Assembly (NCBI GenBank): GCA_026168455.1
Contig: CM047431.1
Span: 3,811,603-3,875,602 of the forward strand
Length of the DNA: 64,000 nucleotides
Origin: Theocolax elegans
Lineage: Eukaryota > Arthropoda > Insecta > Hymenoptera > Cerocephalidae
Direction: 5' to 3'
The stretch's first letter is position 1, and each line of letters begins with the position of its first letter. Below the pieces are notes generated by a model. That model was not told the origin of the DNA. It searched no databases and worked only from the letters and a program-made list of their open reading frames with translations. Positions 33,484 to 44,305 of the stretch are shown in pieces. The position numbers and the translations under genes were made by a program.

Positions 33484-34525
33484 AATAGTGTCTACAGGCA
33501 GAGCACAGTTTGAGATACCAGAGACATTCGCTGCGATATTGACGTTGCAGTTGAAACAACAGGCCGTCATGTCAGCACGGATAAAAGATTTGGAGGATCA
33601 AGTGAGTGCTCTGAAAATGGACTTCTACGCCCGCGATAGTACGCAGAGAACGAACACCAACAGAAATAGAGAGCCGAACTAACATGTCCGGTTCCAGGAT
33701 ACGTATACGTGTCACACACTGGACGAGACGGACGAAAGACCACGACAAGTGCAGGCAGAGTGCGATGGTTATCAAGCGCCTCAAGCACCTGCTAGAGGAG
33801 CTTTGGGGAGGGGTGAGATATGGAGACAAGGTCAGCCTCCATATTCTAGCTCTCCCTACCCTAGTCGGATGGACTCGAACGTAACCGGCCAATCTACAAC
33901 TAGGTCGGCCGGGACAATGCGCGATGTCGGCGCAATTGTTCGTAAGTGGGGAGTTCGATTCTCTGGAGACAAAAGCCAGAGTATTGAAGCATTTCTTGCG
34001 CGAGTAGAAGATTGTAGGATACTCGCCAACCTCAGCGAGGACGAGGTGTTACCGTCCTTATCAGCATTTTTCACCGATAACGCAGCTACGTGGTATCGGA
34101 ACGTGAAGGATAGATGGCACTCATGGCAAGATTTTGTGAGATACACCAAGAGGTGGTACGGGATGGGCCAGAGTTATCAACAACGGCTCGTCGAGGAGTC
34201 TAACGCTCGCACGCAAGGCGAAGATGAGCCGGTAAGGGATTATATTACCTGCTCGATTGCGATAATGCGTAAACTCAAGCCGATTCCTGATGAGCGGAGC
34301 CAGTTAGATCACCTGTACCGCAATATGCTACCTCAACTCCAACGTTTATTTAAGAGAGTTGAAGCTTGGTCGATCGAGAGTTTTTTGCAATTGGCGTTGG
34401 ACGCCGAGCAAACACTCGAACGAGAAAAGTTATATCGGCCGCCTCCCGCAGAAGAAGACTTGATGCTACCTGACAAGCATATAAGCCGCGGAATAAGAAG
34501 CGGCCGAACGCTAAACCAAAGGTAG
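33484..34525 (+). pseudogene. Gypsy element 1 gag, N-terminus missing
   Basis: The frame opens right at the junction with the LTR B remnant, with IVSTGRAQFEIPETFAAIL and a short coiled coil (LKQQAVMSARIKDLEDQV). An in-frame TAA at 33680-33682 interrupts it. It goes on HVRFQDTYTC, then the capsid IVRKWGVRFSGDKSQSIEAF, ATWYRNVKDRWHSW, SYQQRLVEESNARTQGEDEP and LDHLYRNMLP. The related gag at 48497 has about 150 further residues at its N-terminus, including the start codon, so the front is deleted here. The frame ends at 34525 after a shift near 34480. Confidence 0.85.
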
Positions 34526-34920
34526 CAAGCGTAGCCAAGGAAACGAGTGAACCGGCTCAAACAGATCTTTTGGAACGGTTCACGAAAATTCTCGAGGAGA
34601 CGCTAGTATCCGTTAAGACGAGTTGCCATACAGCTGGGGTGAGAGGCAAGGTTGATGTCTCTCAAAGCAAGAAGACCCACCGATCACCTCCTCGGTTCAA
34701 ATGGGGACAGAGGAAGGGTAATCGTAAGAGTCCTGTTCGACAGACATCGAATGGCCATACGTCAAGAAACGACGAGAAGTTGAATGCCGTTGATAAGGAG
34801 AAGCGTAAATAGGTTGTCCCCAAGCCTATAGCCTGCAATATATGTGGCAAATTGGGCTATACAATTAGGACGTGTCCTGATTGTGCAAAAACCGCACGGG
34901 GAAGCGGCTAGAGGGGACAG
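34480..34920 (+). pseudogene. Gypsy element 1 gag end with altered zinc knuckle
   Basis: After the frameshift the basic linker RNKKRPNAKPKVASVAKE and RFKWGQRKGNRKSP lead to an in-frame TAG at 34810-34812. In the same frame CNICGKLGYTIRTC follows (about 34838-34880). A nucleocapsid zinc knuckle is C-x2-C-x4-H-x4-C; here the His is Tyr. A further frame change near 34890 leads into the protease frame. Confidence 0.75.
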
Positions 34921-36994
34921 CCGCTGGTCCCGAGGTTGAGGGAGTCCCTGGAGAAGCGGTCGTAATCCTGAAATCTCGAGGCCTTCAAGCTGCAGAGAGG
35001 CGTCAAGAAGATCTGACGATAAATGACCCCAGAGAGGTTAGGACGGATCCGGTCACGAGTAAAATTTTAAAAATTTCTCCGAAACCGAACCAGCGAGTTT
35101 ATAGTCCAGAAGATGAGACGCGCTGGTGGTGTCAAATCGATATCGGTGAATACCGAATCCGAGCGTTGTTTGATACAGGTGCATCAACAACGATCATGGG
35201 TTTGAACGGTTTGCAGTTGGCAACCGCTCTTGGCAGATCCATTCTCGATAAGCAAGCGGGTAGTGCTAAGCTTGCGGATGGTAGCACACACCAGTTGTAT
35301 GGACATGTTATGCTACCTTTTACCATCGGTAAAGACACGCGAGATATACGGGTCGCAATTATGCCAAATTTAGATGCGGAATGCTATTTAGGAGTGAATT
35401 TCATTCCAGCATTCCGAGCAGTTCTAGACCCAGTCTCCGACTGTTTATACTTCAAAGGGTCATCACAATTATTACAGCTGGAAGTGGCAAGTATTGAAAG
35501 TGGACACGCTTCGCTGTCGTCAGCGGGTGTGGCCGACGCGACAGAAGATGAGCGCCGACAACTGCGTGAACTTCTGGATCAAGTGCTGTCCAGTACTTTG
35601 CCAAAGATCGGCCGATCATACGATGTTGAACATGTTATCGACGTCGGTTCGGCGCGGCCGATCAAACAAAGGTATTATCCCGTTTCGGACAAGATTCGAG
35701 AGGAGATGCATCGACAAGTTCGAGAGATGCTTGAGACAGGCGTTATAGAACCGTCTAGTAGCGGTTGGTCCAGTCCAGTGGTGATGGCTAAGAAGGGCGA
35801 AAATGCAAGACGTTTTTGCATTGATTTCAGGAAGGTCAACGCTTTGACCAAACATGATGCGTATCCTTTACCGTTTATGCAGGATATTTTACGCAAACTC
35901 AAAAGAGCCCGATATATATCTACGATAGATATGAACTGCGCCTATCACCAAATACCTCTGCAAATGGAATCGCCCCAATTACAGCATTTACGGTACCTGG
36001 AATGGGTTTGTTCCAGTTTACTCGTATGCCCTTTGGGTTGGCAAATGCTGGCGCAACGTTTCAACGTATGATAGACCAGGTGATTGGACCTGCTCTCGAA
36101 CCGAATGCTTACTCTTATCTCGACAATATCATTGTCGTGACGGAGACCTTCGAAGAGCACAAACTGTTGCTAAAGGAGGTGTTGACTCATTTAACTGAAG
36201 CCGGTTTATCGGTAAACCGAGAAAAATGTGTTTTCTGTCAACCCGAAGTGAGATACTTGGGTGTACTGGTCAATCGCGATGGGATAAGACCTGATCCAGC
36301 TAAGACGGAGCCGATTCAAGAATATCCGGCTCCCCGAAATCTCAAGCAGCTGAGACGATTCCTCGGGATGGCATCTTGGTACAGACGATTTATACCCGAC
36401 TATGCTACGATAGCGGAGCCTTTAACACGTCTTACGAAGAAAGATCAAAAGTATGAATGGCTCCAAGAACAAGAAGGTGCATTTCAGCGACTCAAAGCGC
36501 TGCTGATGACTGCACCCGTTCTACAGACTACTGATGAGAATGGCGATTATACCATTCAAACAGACGCTAGTGACACCGGTATCGGTGCAGTATTAACACA
36601 GGTCGTTGATGGAGTAGAGAGAGTCCTGGAGTTTGCCAGTAGATTACTCTCGCCAGCAGAACGCAACTATAGCGTCTCAGAATGGGAATGCTTGACCGTA
36701 ATATGGGCAATTAGAAAATTTCGACAGTATATTGAGGGTTACCAGTTTAAGGTTATAACTGATCATAGTAGTCTTCGTTGGTTGTGCAATATACACAATC
36801 CAACGAGTCGGCTCGGCAGATGGGCATTGGAACTCCAGTCTCATAATTTTACAATTGAGTACAGGAAGGGAGCTCTAAATTATGTTCCTGATGCACTTTC
36901 TCGCGTGTCCGAGGAAGACGAGCCGGCCATCGCTTCAGTTTCTTGGAGCCAAACTACAAAAGATCCTTGGTACCTCTCATGGCTGAAAGAATAA
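34881..36994 (+). pseudogene. Gypsy element 1 pol: protease, RT, RNase H
   Basis: The frame from 34881 holds the protease with ALFDTGASTTIMG (about 35160-35200), then the RT fingers with YPVSDKIREEMHRQVREM, SSSGWSSPVVMAKK and FCIDFRKVNALTKHDAYPLP. A one-base frameshift near 35975 leads to the frame at 36002. That frame has MPFGLANAGATFQRMIDQV, the catalytic box YSYLDNIIVV (Asn at 36125-36127 instead of Asp), FLGMASWYRRFIPDY, RNase H with TDASDTGIGAVLTQ and ITDHSSLRWLCN, and DALSRV. It stops at 36992-36994 by another shift. Protease would cut Gag-Pol; RT and RNase H would make DNA from the element RNA. Confidence 0.93.
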
Positions 36995-38416
36995 CAGAGC
37001 GATCTAGAGATTTTCCGAAATGGAAGATAATAGGTAACAATTTGTATTCGTATCGCGTCGATAACGAGTTAGACGACGTGATAGAGGATCAAGACGCTTG
37101 GAAACTGGTTGTACCAGAGGAGCATCGGCAAGCCATACTCCGTGAGTGTCATGACGATCCGACTGCTGGACACTTAGGTAGGGAGAAGACATTTGCTAGA
37201 GTGGCTAATATGTATTATTGGCCGCGGTACTACGCCGAAGTCGGAGAATATGAACGCAAATGTCAGGTCTGCCAACAGTGTAAGGTGGAGCAACGTCCAC
37301 CCATGGGTTTGATGGGTAGACGCGTGATAGAGAAACCATGGCAAGTTGTAGCAGGTGACGTCACTGGCCCACTTCCGCGGTCGACACATGGTTACGAATA
37401 CATTTTGGTCTTTCAGGATTTGTTTACGCGCTGGATCGAGGCGGTCCCGATTCGGAAAGCTAATGCTAAGACCATCGTAAAAGAGTTGCATGAGCGAGTC
37501 ATCACACGTTATAGTACCCCAGAGGTGTTTCTGTCCGACAACGGAACTGAGTTTAAAAATAAACTCGTGGATGACTACCTAGTGGAACGAGGGATTTTCC
37601 ATACGACGATTCCTCCTTACCATGCTCAGGCTAATCCTGTTGAACGTGCTAATAGGACGTTGAAGACAATGATCGCGTCCTATATCACAGAAAAGCACAA
37701 CACATGCGATGAGAAACTCCCCGACTTGGTATTCGCTTTAAATACAGCGATACAAAGCTCGACAGGATGGAGGCCGGCAACCCGAGCCACCCGGTACAGC
37801 TCGTAGAGCGCAAGACGAGCTGGTTCAACAACGTGTGGAATACCAACGTTTGCTTGAGTGGAGTGATCGGCTGTCAAGATTACCTGAGCTTTACAAGAAA
37901 GCATCGGCCAATGCGAGTAAAGCTCATGAAAGGCAAGCCGGTTACTACAATGCCGGGCGAAGGGCTGCATCTTTTGAAGTTGGAAACCTAGTGTGGAAGA
38001 AGAATCGAGTCATTTCATCCAGTGCTCAAGGTATTTCGGCCAAGTTATCCCCGAAATACGTTGGCCCATACCTGGTAGTTTATAGCTACGGCCCAAACAC
38101 CGTCAAGATACAAGATGCCCGAGGTAATGAAGAGAAATGTCACGTACAGTATCTCAAACCGTACTTATCCGAAGATCACGGGGATGAGTACGGCGAAGTA
38201 GACGACATCGGTCAAGCTACGCTGGAAGAGGAACCTGATAATCCAGTTCCTGCGAGCGAAGACGTCTCGAACGGCGAGACGCAAGCGAGCGAAGTTCCAT
38301 GCGAGGAACATGACGGTAATCCGACCGAGAACGCGTCCCCTATTAAACGAAGTAGAGGTAGGCCGCGCAAACATGCTAGAGTCGTTGCGATACCGCGAAC
38401 ACCGTGGACAAGTTAA
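36943..38416 (+). pseudogene. Gypsy element 1 integrase
   Basis: The first frame (36943-37806) has the zinc-binding HHCC region (ILRECHDDPTAGHLGREK, YYWPRYY, CQVCQQCK). The core has D in VAGDVTGPLPRS, D in LSDNGTEFKNKL and E in NPVERANRTLKTM, so all three acidic residues are kept. A small deletion with frameshift near 37790 breaks it. The second frame (37835-38416) has the C-terminal domain (VWKKNRVIS, KLSPKYVGPYLVV, NTVKIQDA) and a tail with AT-hook-like RSRGRPRKHA. Integrase inserts the DNA copy in the genome. Confidence 0.93.
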
Positions 38417-38528
38417 ACGTGGTAGAGGTCGACCACGAGGTATGACAAAGCGTTAGTTAGTTAAGTTAGGCTAATGGAATTTACTCTGAGATTGGAATGA
38501 CCCTGACAATTGGTATCTGTTTGTTTAG

Positions 38529-39392
38529 ATGCTGATCCAGTTCGACAGCGAACAGCTGAAGCTGTTGGTGGCCCGCCTCATCCAGAGTGGCATCAACGAG
38601 CCACAGACGCTTGAGCTCCTCCATGGAATCACCACAGCCGTGGACCAGGCCGTGAGAGACGAGGAGGAGGAGCGACGGCGGAGGTAGGAGGACCGAGACG
38701 CGGTGACGATAGTGGAGGATGGGCCGGATGGAATACCCGTCCATCCATCAAGCGGCCTGGTAGTCGAGCCGGAACTACCCCAGGCTACAGGCCCGATCCC
38801 CGCAGGTCCACCGCCGCCAAGGGTCAGGGCTGAACAACAGCCCAGGGAGTCGGAGATCCGGCTCCCCAACCAACTCCCGGAGGATTCAGAGGAGTATGTT
38901 CCACTTCGACGTCCGGGAATGAGTACTCCGGATCCCAGCGAAGCTTCGACGTCTCAATCCGGTCCGACCCCACAGGAATTATCGGAGGACGGGGAAGAGG
39001 CGTGGCGTACTGTGTTGGAGGCGTTGACCAAGGCCCGTGAGTCCTTCAAGGCCACGTCGATCGCCGAAAAACACGCCTTCGCCTTGTTCGATAAATTCAA
39101 GGCGAAATTCCCCGAAGCCTCCGATAAAACTGATTCTTGGGAGGCCATGATAGAACACCGTAAGGTGGAACGCCAAGCGGTATCGGCCATGAGGGCGGAT
39201 CGGAGAGAGAGAGCGGCAGAACCCTCTCGTGCCGAGGAACGGCAGAAGCGTAAGGAAGCCGCTCGGAGGGCCCACGAGGATCGGCTTAGACTCGAGGAAA
39301 AGGCCAAGGAGGCACAACGCCGATTAGCCAAAGCTCGTGAGGAGGAAGAGCGGGCTCAGGCTAATCTGGAGGGGACAACTCCAGGGCCGAAT
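38529..39392 (+). pseudogene. Third ORF downstream of gypsy pol (coiled coil)
   Basis: It starts ATG at 38529 (MLIQFDSEQLKLLVARLIQSG). One in-frame TAG at 38685-38687 interrupts it, then the same frame stays open to the junction at 39391. The N-terminal part is Leu-rich. The middle is Pro-rich (PATGPIPAGPPPPRVRAEQ-like). The C-terminal half is a long charged helix with coiled-coil pattern (RKEAARRAHEDRLRLEEKA, EAQRRLAKAREEEERAQ). No signal peptide or membrane segment, so it is not a usual env. A decayed relative follows the integrase remnant at 6693-7686. Beyond 39391 the reading runs into repeat DNA. Confidence 0.7.
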
Positions 39393-40873
39393 TGTTGTGT
39401 TTTTGTTCTTATTAACATCTCTCTTACAGCTGTATCTTGCTTGGCGTTGGAGGTTCTTCGGCTTCCTGCCTGGGTACCACCTCATCGCCTTGACTGCTAT
39501 GCTGTGAGGCTTCGGAGGGTCCTGGAGGCTTCCTGGTGATCGCCTCCCTTGAATATCCTGTTTGCTGTGTTAGACTCGGAGGAGCCCACCTGAGATTCTG
39601 AGCTCGCCCTGGCCTTCAACGTCAAGACCAAGTGTTTGATGTGTGCTCTGCTTGGGATGGGGTTATTAGACTGTGAGGGTAGGCAGGATGTAGTTAATGT
39701 GCGGGTAGGTAGCTAGGGAATAGTTTATGGGTAGGTAATATAGCTAGGGACTCTGTCGCTCGCTCTTGACATGTGCAAAGCACATTGTCACAATAGTATA
39801 AAAACTAAAAAAATAGTATATATATATACTAGGGGGGCTTCGCCCCCCTGCGCGCTTCGCGCGCCAACCCCCTATTTTTAATTTCGAAAAAGGTTTTTCG
39901 TAATAAATATATTTTAAATAATGTTTTAAATTATATTACTTTTTCACTACCATGGACACCTTAGAAATTAAACCGATTCACACAACACCTTGGAGGTACT
40001 GTTATAATGCATTGGGTTTTATACCAAAAATTTAATTTTTTTTTAAATACAATTATAATTTATAAATAAAAGTTTTTACCAAAATTTAGTATAATGAAAT
40101 CAGAATAATAGTAATAAAAAAAATAAAGACATTAAATGTTAACTGTAAATTTTAAACTATATGAATTCCTATAAAACTTAAATTTATATTTTAATAATTA
40201 TAAATGTTCATGAAAAATTAACTTACCAAAAATAGTAAAGTGCATATACTTACTAAATTGTAGTATTTAGTAACTACTTATGAAAATTTTGGAATATTTT
40301 AAACGGATCTAAATAGAACTTCACCTCCTAAAATTAATTTATTTAATGACGAAGGATCATAGCCAAAAGTTCTATGGCATTAATATTAATAATTTTTATT
40401 AATTTTATAGAACTATTTATATAATTTTAGTGGCATATAAATAAAAACCTGTTTCTTCCATTTCTCCCGTAATTCGTAATTTGCACCCTCTTGCAAAATT
40501 TGCGTTTTAATCCATAATTATATCCAATTTATTTTTTCCTTTAGTTACAGAGCCCATATATTTATCTTGATTATTATAATCAAATTCATTCCTTAGAAAG
40601 CCTTCTGTTTCTAATAAATACATACTTGATTATTTAAAATATTGTTTTCTATAAATATACATTATCTACTCACTTATATATCCATACAATTTTGAAATAT
40701 TAATTTAAAAAATATTTAAATTAAATGCTCCTAAATTAATAGTTTTTGAAAATCTATTCAAATATAATTCGTATTTTATATTGCCACTGTTAAAATTTGA
40801 ATTTTCTTTTGCCTATACTGTTTATAATATAATTATCTTAAAAATGTAATATGTAATGGTGAGTGATATTCAC
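39391..40873 (+). repeat. Long direct repeat, right copy
   Basis: Second copy of 31950-33483, starting within an LTR A (attgttgtgt) directly after the third ORF. The double hairpin recurs at 39831-39875 and family R at 40152-40851. About 50 bases present in the left copy are missing near 40386. Confidence 0.95.
40152..40851 (+). repeat. Family R repeat, copy 3b, first part
   Basis: R copy interrupted by LTR B at 40852 and resumed at 41860 with the 4-bp AATA repeated on both sides. Confidence 0.8.
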
Positions 40874-41859
40874 TCACCATTATACGAATTAGGTAGGTAA
40901 ACACGAGCGCTATATATAGATATAGGCATAGCCAACGACGCGAACGGCTGATACCCGCGCAATGATAGTTAGAATTCGGGAGAGAGTCGCGCGCGCACGA
41001 CACGAGAGATCACGACGACACGTGAGACGAGATGTCCCGGTTAAATTATACTTTTTTTATCCACAAGTTTTCCGTGGAGTCTTACCGGTTGTTTTGTTCG
41101 TTCGTTATACCATGGGTGATTTTTTACGGTGTATTCTGGTGTAGTGGTTTCGTACACGCACACGAAATAAAGTGATCGGTGGTCGAGGTATTCTCCCACC
41201 GACATTTTCCATTTGAACGGCAAAGAGACAACGAGAGAGAGGAATTGTTCTTTTTCTGGTATTCGAGGTCCGAAGAAAAGAAATAGAAGTAAGTGGTACC
41301 ACTTTCGCGCGGATAATTATTATCAGATATTAAATATTTTAATTAATGCAGTCGTGCGATTAATATTAAGATAGATAGTTCGGGTACCCCTTTCCCCTCT
41401 CGTGTTGAGTCGACGCTTACGACTCAACCTTCGTGCGTATAAAGACCTCGACCATCATAATAAGTGTTATTAAATTTAACTATTTGTTTTATCTCAATAA
41501 ATCTATTCATAATTAATCTCTTTCAAATCGTGTTGATGACAATATACGAATTCTCGCGGACTCACGTTCGTTTTTCTTTCCGCGGTCCATTTTAGGAAAG
41601 ATTAGCATTGTTTTACCTGTTGTTGTTGGAAATCGGAATTCGATTAACATACAACTTTAACGGCAAGTGTGCAGACAGGTAACCGCAGCCGCTGCGCGGG
41701 AAAGATTTTGTAAACAACATATATATATTTACGAATTATATTGAGTCATCGAGTACGTGATATCTAGTCGGCGAGATTATACAAGTTCGTTCGCCACGAA
41801 CTACAGGTACGTAAGACAGGTGACTCAATAAGTTTTCCCCGGGCAAGCACACCGTTACA
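40852..41859 (+). mobile_element. Solo LTR (family B), 1008 bp
   Basis: It starts TGTAATGGTGAGTG and ends CCGTTACA. AATA flanks both sides (40848-40851, 41860-41863) and family R continues cleanly. It begins with a palindrome (gtgagtgatattcactcac). It holds gtggtaccac at 41293-41302 and an AATAAA at about 41494. It matches the minus-strand copy at 12968-14035. Confidence 0.9.
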
Positions 41860-42180
41860 AATAATTAATATATTTAATATTTAACTCATTGTATATATCA
41901 TATGTATATTTGGAAAAGTGTATGTTATACTTGATTAATATTTATTTAATCTTCAAACAATTTTGCATCTGTATTTAAAGCATTACATTGCATTTTAGAT
42001 CCGTTATTATATTATTGAGTATACATTTTAACATTTTATGAGTTTTATCAAGAATGAGTAAACTAATACACATTCTTTCAAGTTATGTTCACAACTTTTT
42101 TTTTGCGCAAGGAAAAAATACATATATTATGTATTCTTGAAAAAACAATTTTAAAATATATATATATATATTATATAAAT
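41860..42180 (+). repeat. Family R repeat, copy 3b, last part
   Basis: Resumes after the solo LTR with 'aataattaatatatttaat' and 'cttgattaatatttattta', then passes into (AT)n and (AC)n tracts at 42155-42270. Confidence 0.75.
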
Positions 42181-42270
42181 ATTCCGCCGCACACACACAC
42201 ACATACGCGCACGCACGCACACACACACACACACCCACATACATATATACATATATATACGTATATATGG
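42155..42270. repeat. (TA)n and (CA)n/(CG) microsatellite
   Basis: TA run at 42157-42172 followed by CA repeats with CGCGCACGCACG interruptions at about 42190-42235, then TA again. Part of the family R end. Confidence 0.9.
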
Positions 42271-42600
42271 GCTATTTCACGTCAAGTGGTACGATGAAAA
42301 TTTTAAATCGCTCCAAAATTTGAGAACAGGCTGGAAATATCTTCCAGAACATACAAAAAAAATTTAAGTTTTAAAAATAATTTGCATAAGAGTTATTCAA
42401 CCATGAAAAGTGAAAATTTTTCAATTTTATGGCAAAATTACTATATTTAAAGTCATTTATTTTAAAAACTATTGATTTTTTTGAAAAAACATTACAAACA
42501 ACTTTTGTTTAAATTAATCTTTAGAACTTATCTACCCTGGTTATAATTCTTAATTTTAAAATCTCGAAGAGATAGAACACCCGGACATATTGAAGATAAA
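42268..42600 (+). repeat. S repeat, copy 1
   Basis: It begins 'gggctatttcacgtcaagtgg' and ends in the 'aatctcgaagagatagaaca' block. It recurs at 43700-43955 (partial, same strand) and 52624-52960 (opposite strand). One frame keeps LILKSRRDRTPGHI in the copies, but the copies are so alike that this need not mean coding. It lies next to family R microsatellites each time. Confidence 0.8.
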
Positions 42601-42708
42601 AAAAAGGCGACCACGCCACAATCGATTTTAATCTAACACCTCTCAAAAGTTCACATTTTTCGCGAGTTTTCGAATGGTTTGGGTTAGATTATTGGCCAAG
42701 ACCGCTGG

Positions 42709-42784
42709 TGTAAGTTATGCCTCATAAACCTCATAAAATCACTAATTTTCACGTATTTTAGGACATAACTTACACCAGCGGTGT
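42709..42784. repeat. Hairpin with 18-20-bp arms
   Basis: The arms accgctggtgtaagttatg and its reverse complement enclose about 38 bases. It lies just before an (AT)n tract and the next R copy. It may be a small MITE or an inverted end of a neighbouring repeat. Confidence 0.8.
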
Positions 42785-42825
42785 AATATATAATATATAT
42801 ATATATATATATGTGTGTGTTAATA

Positions 42826-43690
42826 AACAATTAACTTACCAAAAATAGTAAAGTGCATATATTTAATTGAAGTATTTAGTAAAAACCTATAAACATTTTA
42901 GATTATTTTAAACAGATCTAAATAGAATTTTACCTCCTAAAATTAATTTATTTAATGACGAAGGGACATCGCCAAGAGTTCTATATGTCATTCGCATTTT
43001 GTACTTTTAGAGTATTAAACTTTCTTCTTAATTAAATTAATTTTTGTATTAGTTTAAAGAATAATTTATAACATTTTAGCGGCATATAAATAAAAACCTG
43101 TTTCGTCCATTTCTCCCGTAATTCATAATTTGCACCCTCTTTCAAAATTTACGTTTTAATACATAATTATATCCAATTTATTTTTCCCTTTAGTTACAGA
43201 GCCCATATATTTATCTTGATTATTATAATCAAATTCATTCCTTAGAAAACCTTCTGTTTCTAATAAATACATACTTGATTATTTAAAATATTGTTTTCTA
43301 TAAATATACATTATCTACTCACTTATATATCCATACAATTTTTAAATTTTGATTTAAATAATATTTAAATTAAATGCTCCTAAATTAATAGTTTTTGAAA
43401 ATCTATTCAAATATAATTCGTATTTTATATTGCCACTGTTAAAATTTGAATTTTCTTTTGCCATTACTGTTTATAATAGAATTATCTTAAAAATGCAATA
43501 ATTAATGTATTTAATTTTTAACTTATTGTATATTTCACATATAGATATTTGGAAAAGTGTATGTTATACTTGATTAATATTTATTTTATCTTCGAAAAAG
43601 TGTGCATTTTTTTTTAAAAACATTACATTAAATTTTAGGTCCGTTTTTATTTTATGAGTTTTATCAAGAATAAGTAAACTAATAGACATT
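42826..43690 (+). repeat. Family R repeat, copy 4
   Basis: Plus-strand R with the usual block order, from 'aacaattaacttaccaaaaa' to 'tgagttttatcaagaataag'. Its terminal 'gccgccgcc...atgtctaag' block lies further on at 44140-44215, after an S fragment and long microsatellites. Confidence 0.75.
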
Positions 43691-43699
43691 TTATCAAGT

Positions 43700-43950
43700 T
43701 ATAATCACAAAAAAAAAATTTTAAGTGTTAAAAATAATTTGCCTAAGAGTTATTCCACCATGATAAATGGAAAGTTTTCAATTTTTTAGAAAAATTACTA
43801 TATTTAAAAGCCATTTATCTCAAAATCTATTGATTTTTTTGAAAAACCATAATAAACAACTTTTGTTCAAAATAATCTTTAGAACTTATCGACCTGGGTT
43901 ACAATTGTTAATTTTAAAATCTCGAAGAGATAGAACGCCCAGAAATATTT

Positions 43951-43955
<5 letters not shown>
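43700..43955 (+). repeat. S repeat, copy 2 (partial)
   Basis: Matches 42350-42595 ('taagagttattc.accatga', 'gaacttatcgacctggg', 'tctcgaagagatagaac'). Confidence 0.75.
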
Positions 43956-44012
<57 letters not shown>

Positions 44013-44230
44013 TACACACACAGGCGCGCGCACGCACACACACACACACACACTTTTATATATATATTACATATATGACATGTATATAACATATATATAA
44101 CATATATATAACATATATATATAACATATATATGACATATCTCTCTATGATATATAAATATTTTGCCGCCGCCGCCGCCGCCGCCTCCGCCATGTCTAAG
44201 AATTCAGAATTCAACATATATAATATATAT

Positions 44231-44280
<50 letters not shown>

Positions 44281-44305
44281 ATATATATGTTATATATATA
44301 TATTT
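43955..44305. repeat. Long (AC)n, (AT)n and (GCC)n microsatellites
   Basis: CA repeats at 43953-44052. TA-rich runs with 'acatatatat' at 44058-44140. A GCC run at 44165-44190 within the family R end block. An (AT)n run at about 44232-44276. Confidence 0.95.

Larger units (their letters stand above)
33484..39392 (+). mobile_element. Ty3/gypsy element 1, internal region
   Basis: Order: gag, protease, RT, RNase H, integrase, third ORF, all on the plus strand and all broken by stops or frameshifts. At its left end only 22 bases of an LTR B start remain (33462-33483). At its right end the sequence jumps into a second copy of the left flank. LTR B is the most likely LTR for it, by position. Confidence 0.85.

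Noticed and set aside
33567..33892. Minus-strand frames over gypsy gag
   Set aside because: Shadows of the plus-strand gag, whose motifs are clear.
31950..40873. The two direct repeats as the LTRs of gypsy element 1
   Set aside because: The repeat starts inside another LTR and contains family R and a piece of LTR B; it has no LTR-like ends and no primer-binding site or polypurine tract at its borders.
42085..42297. Frames through microsatellites (His-Thr or Tyr-Ile repeats), also at 12784 and 44132
   Set aside because: They only translate (CA)n and (TA)n runs.
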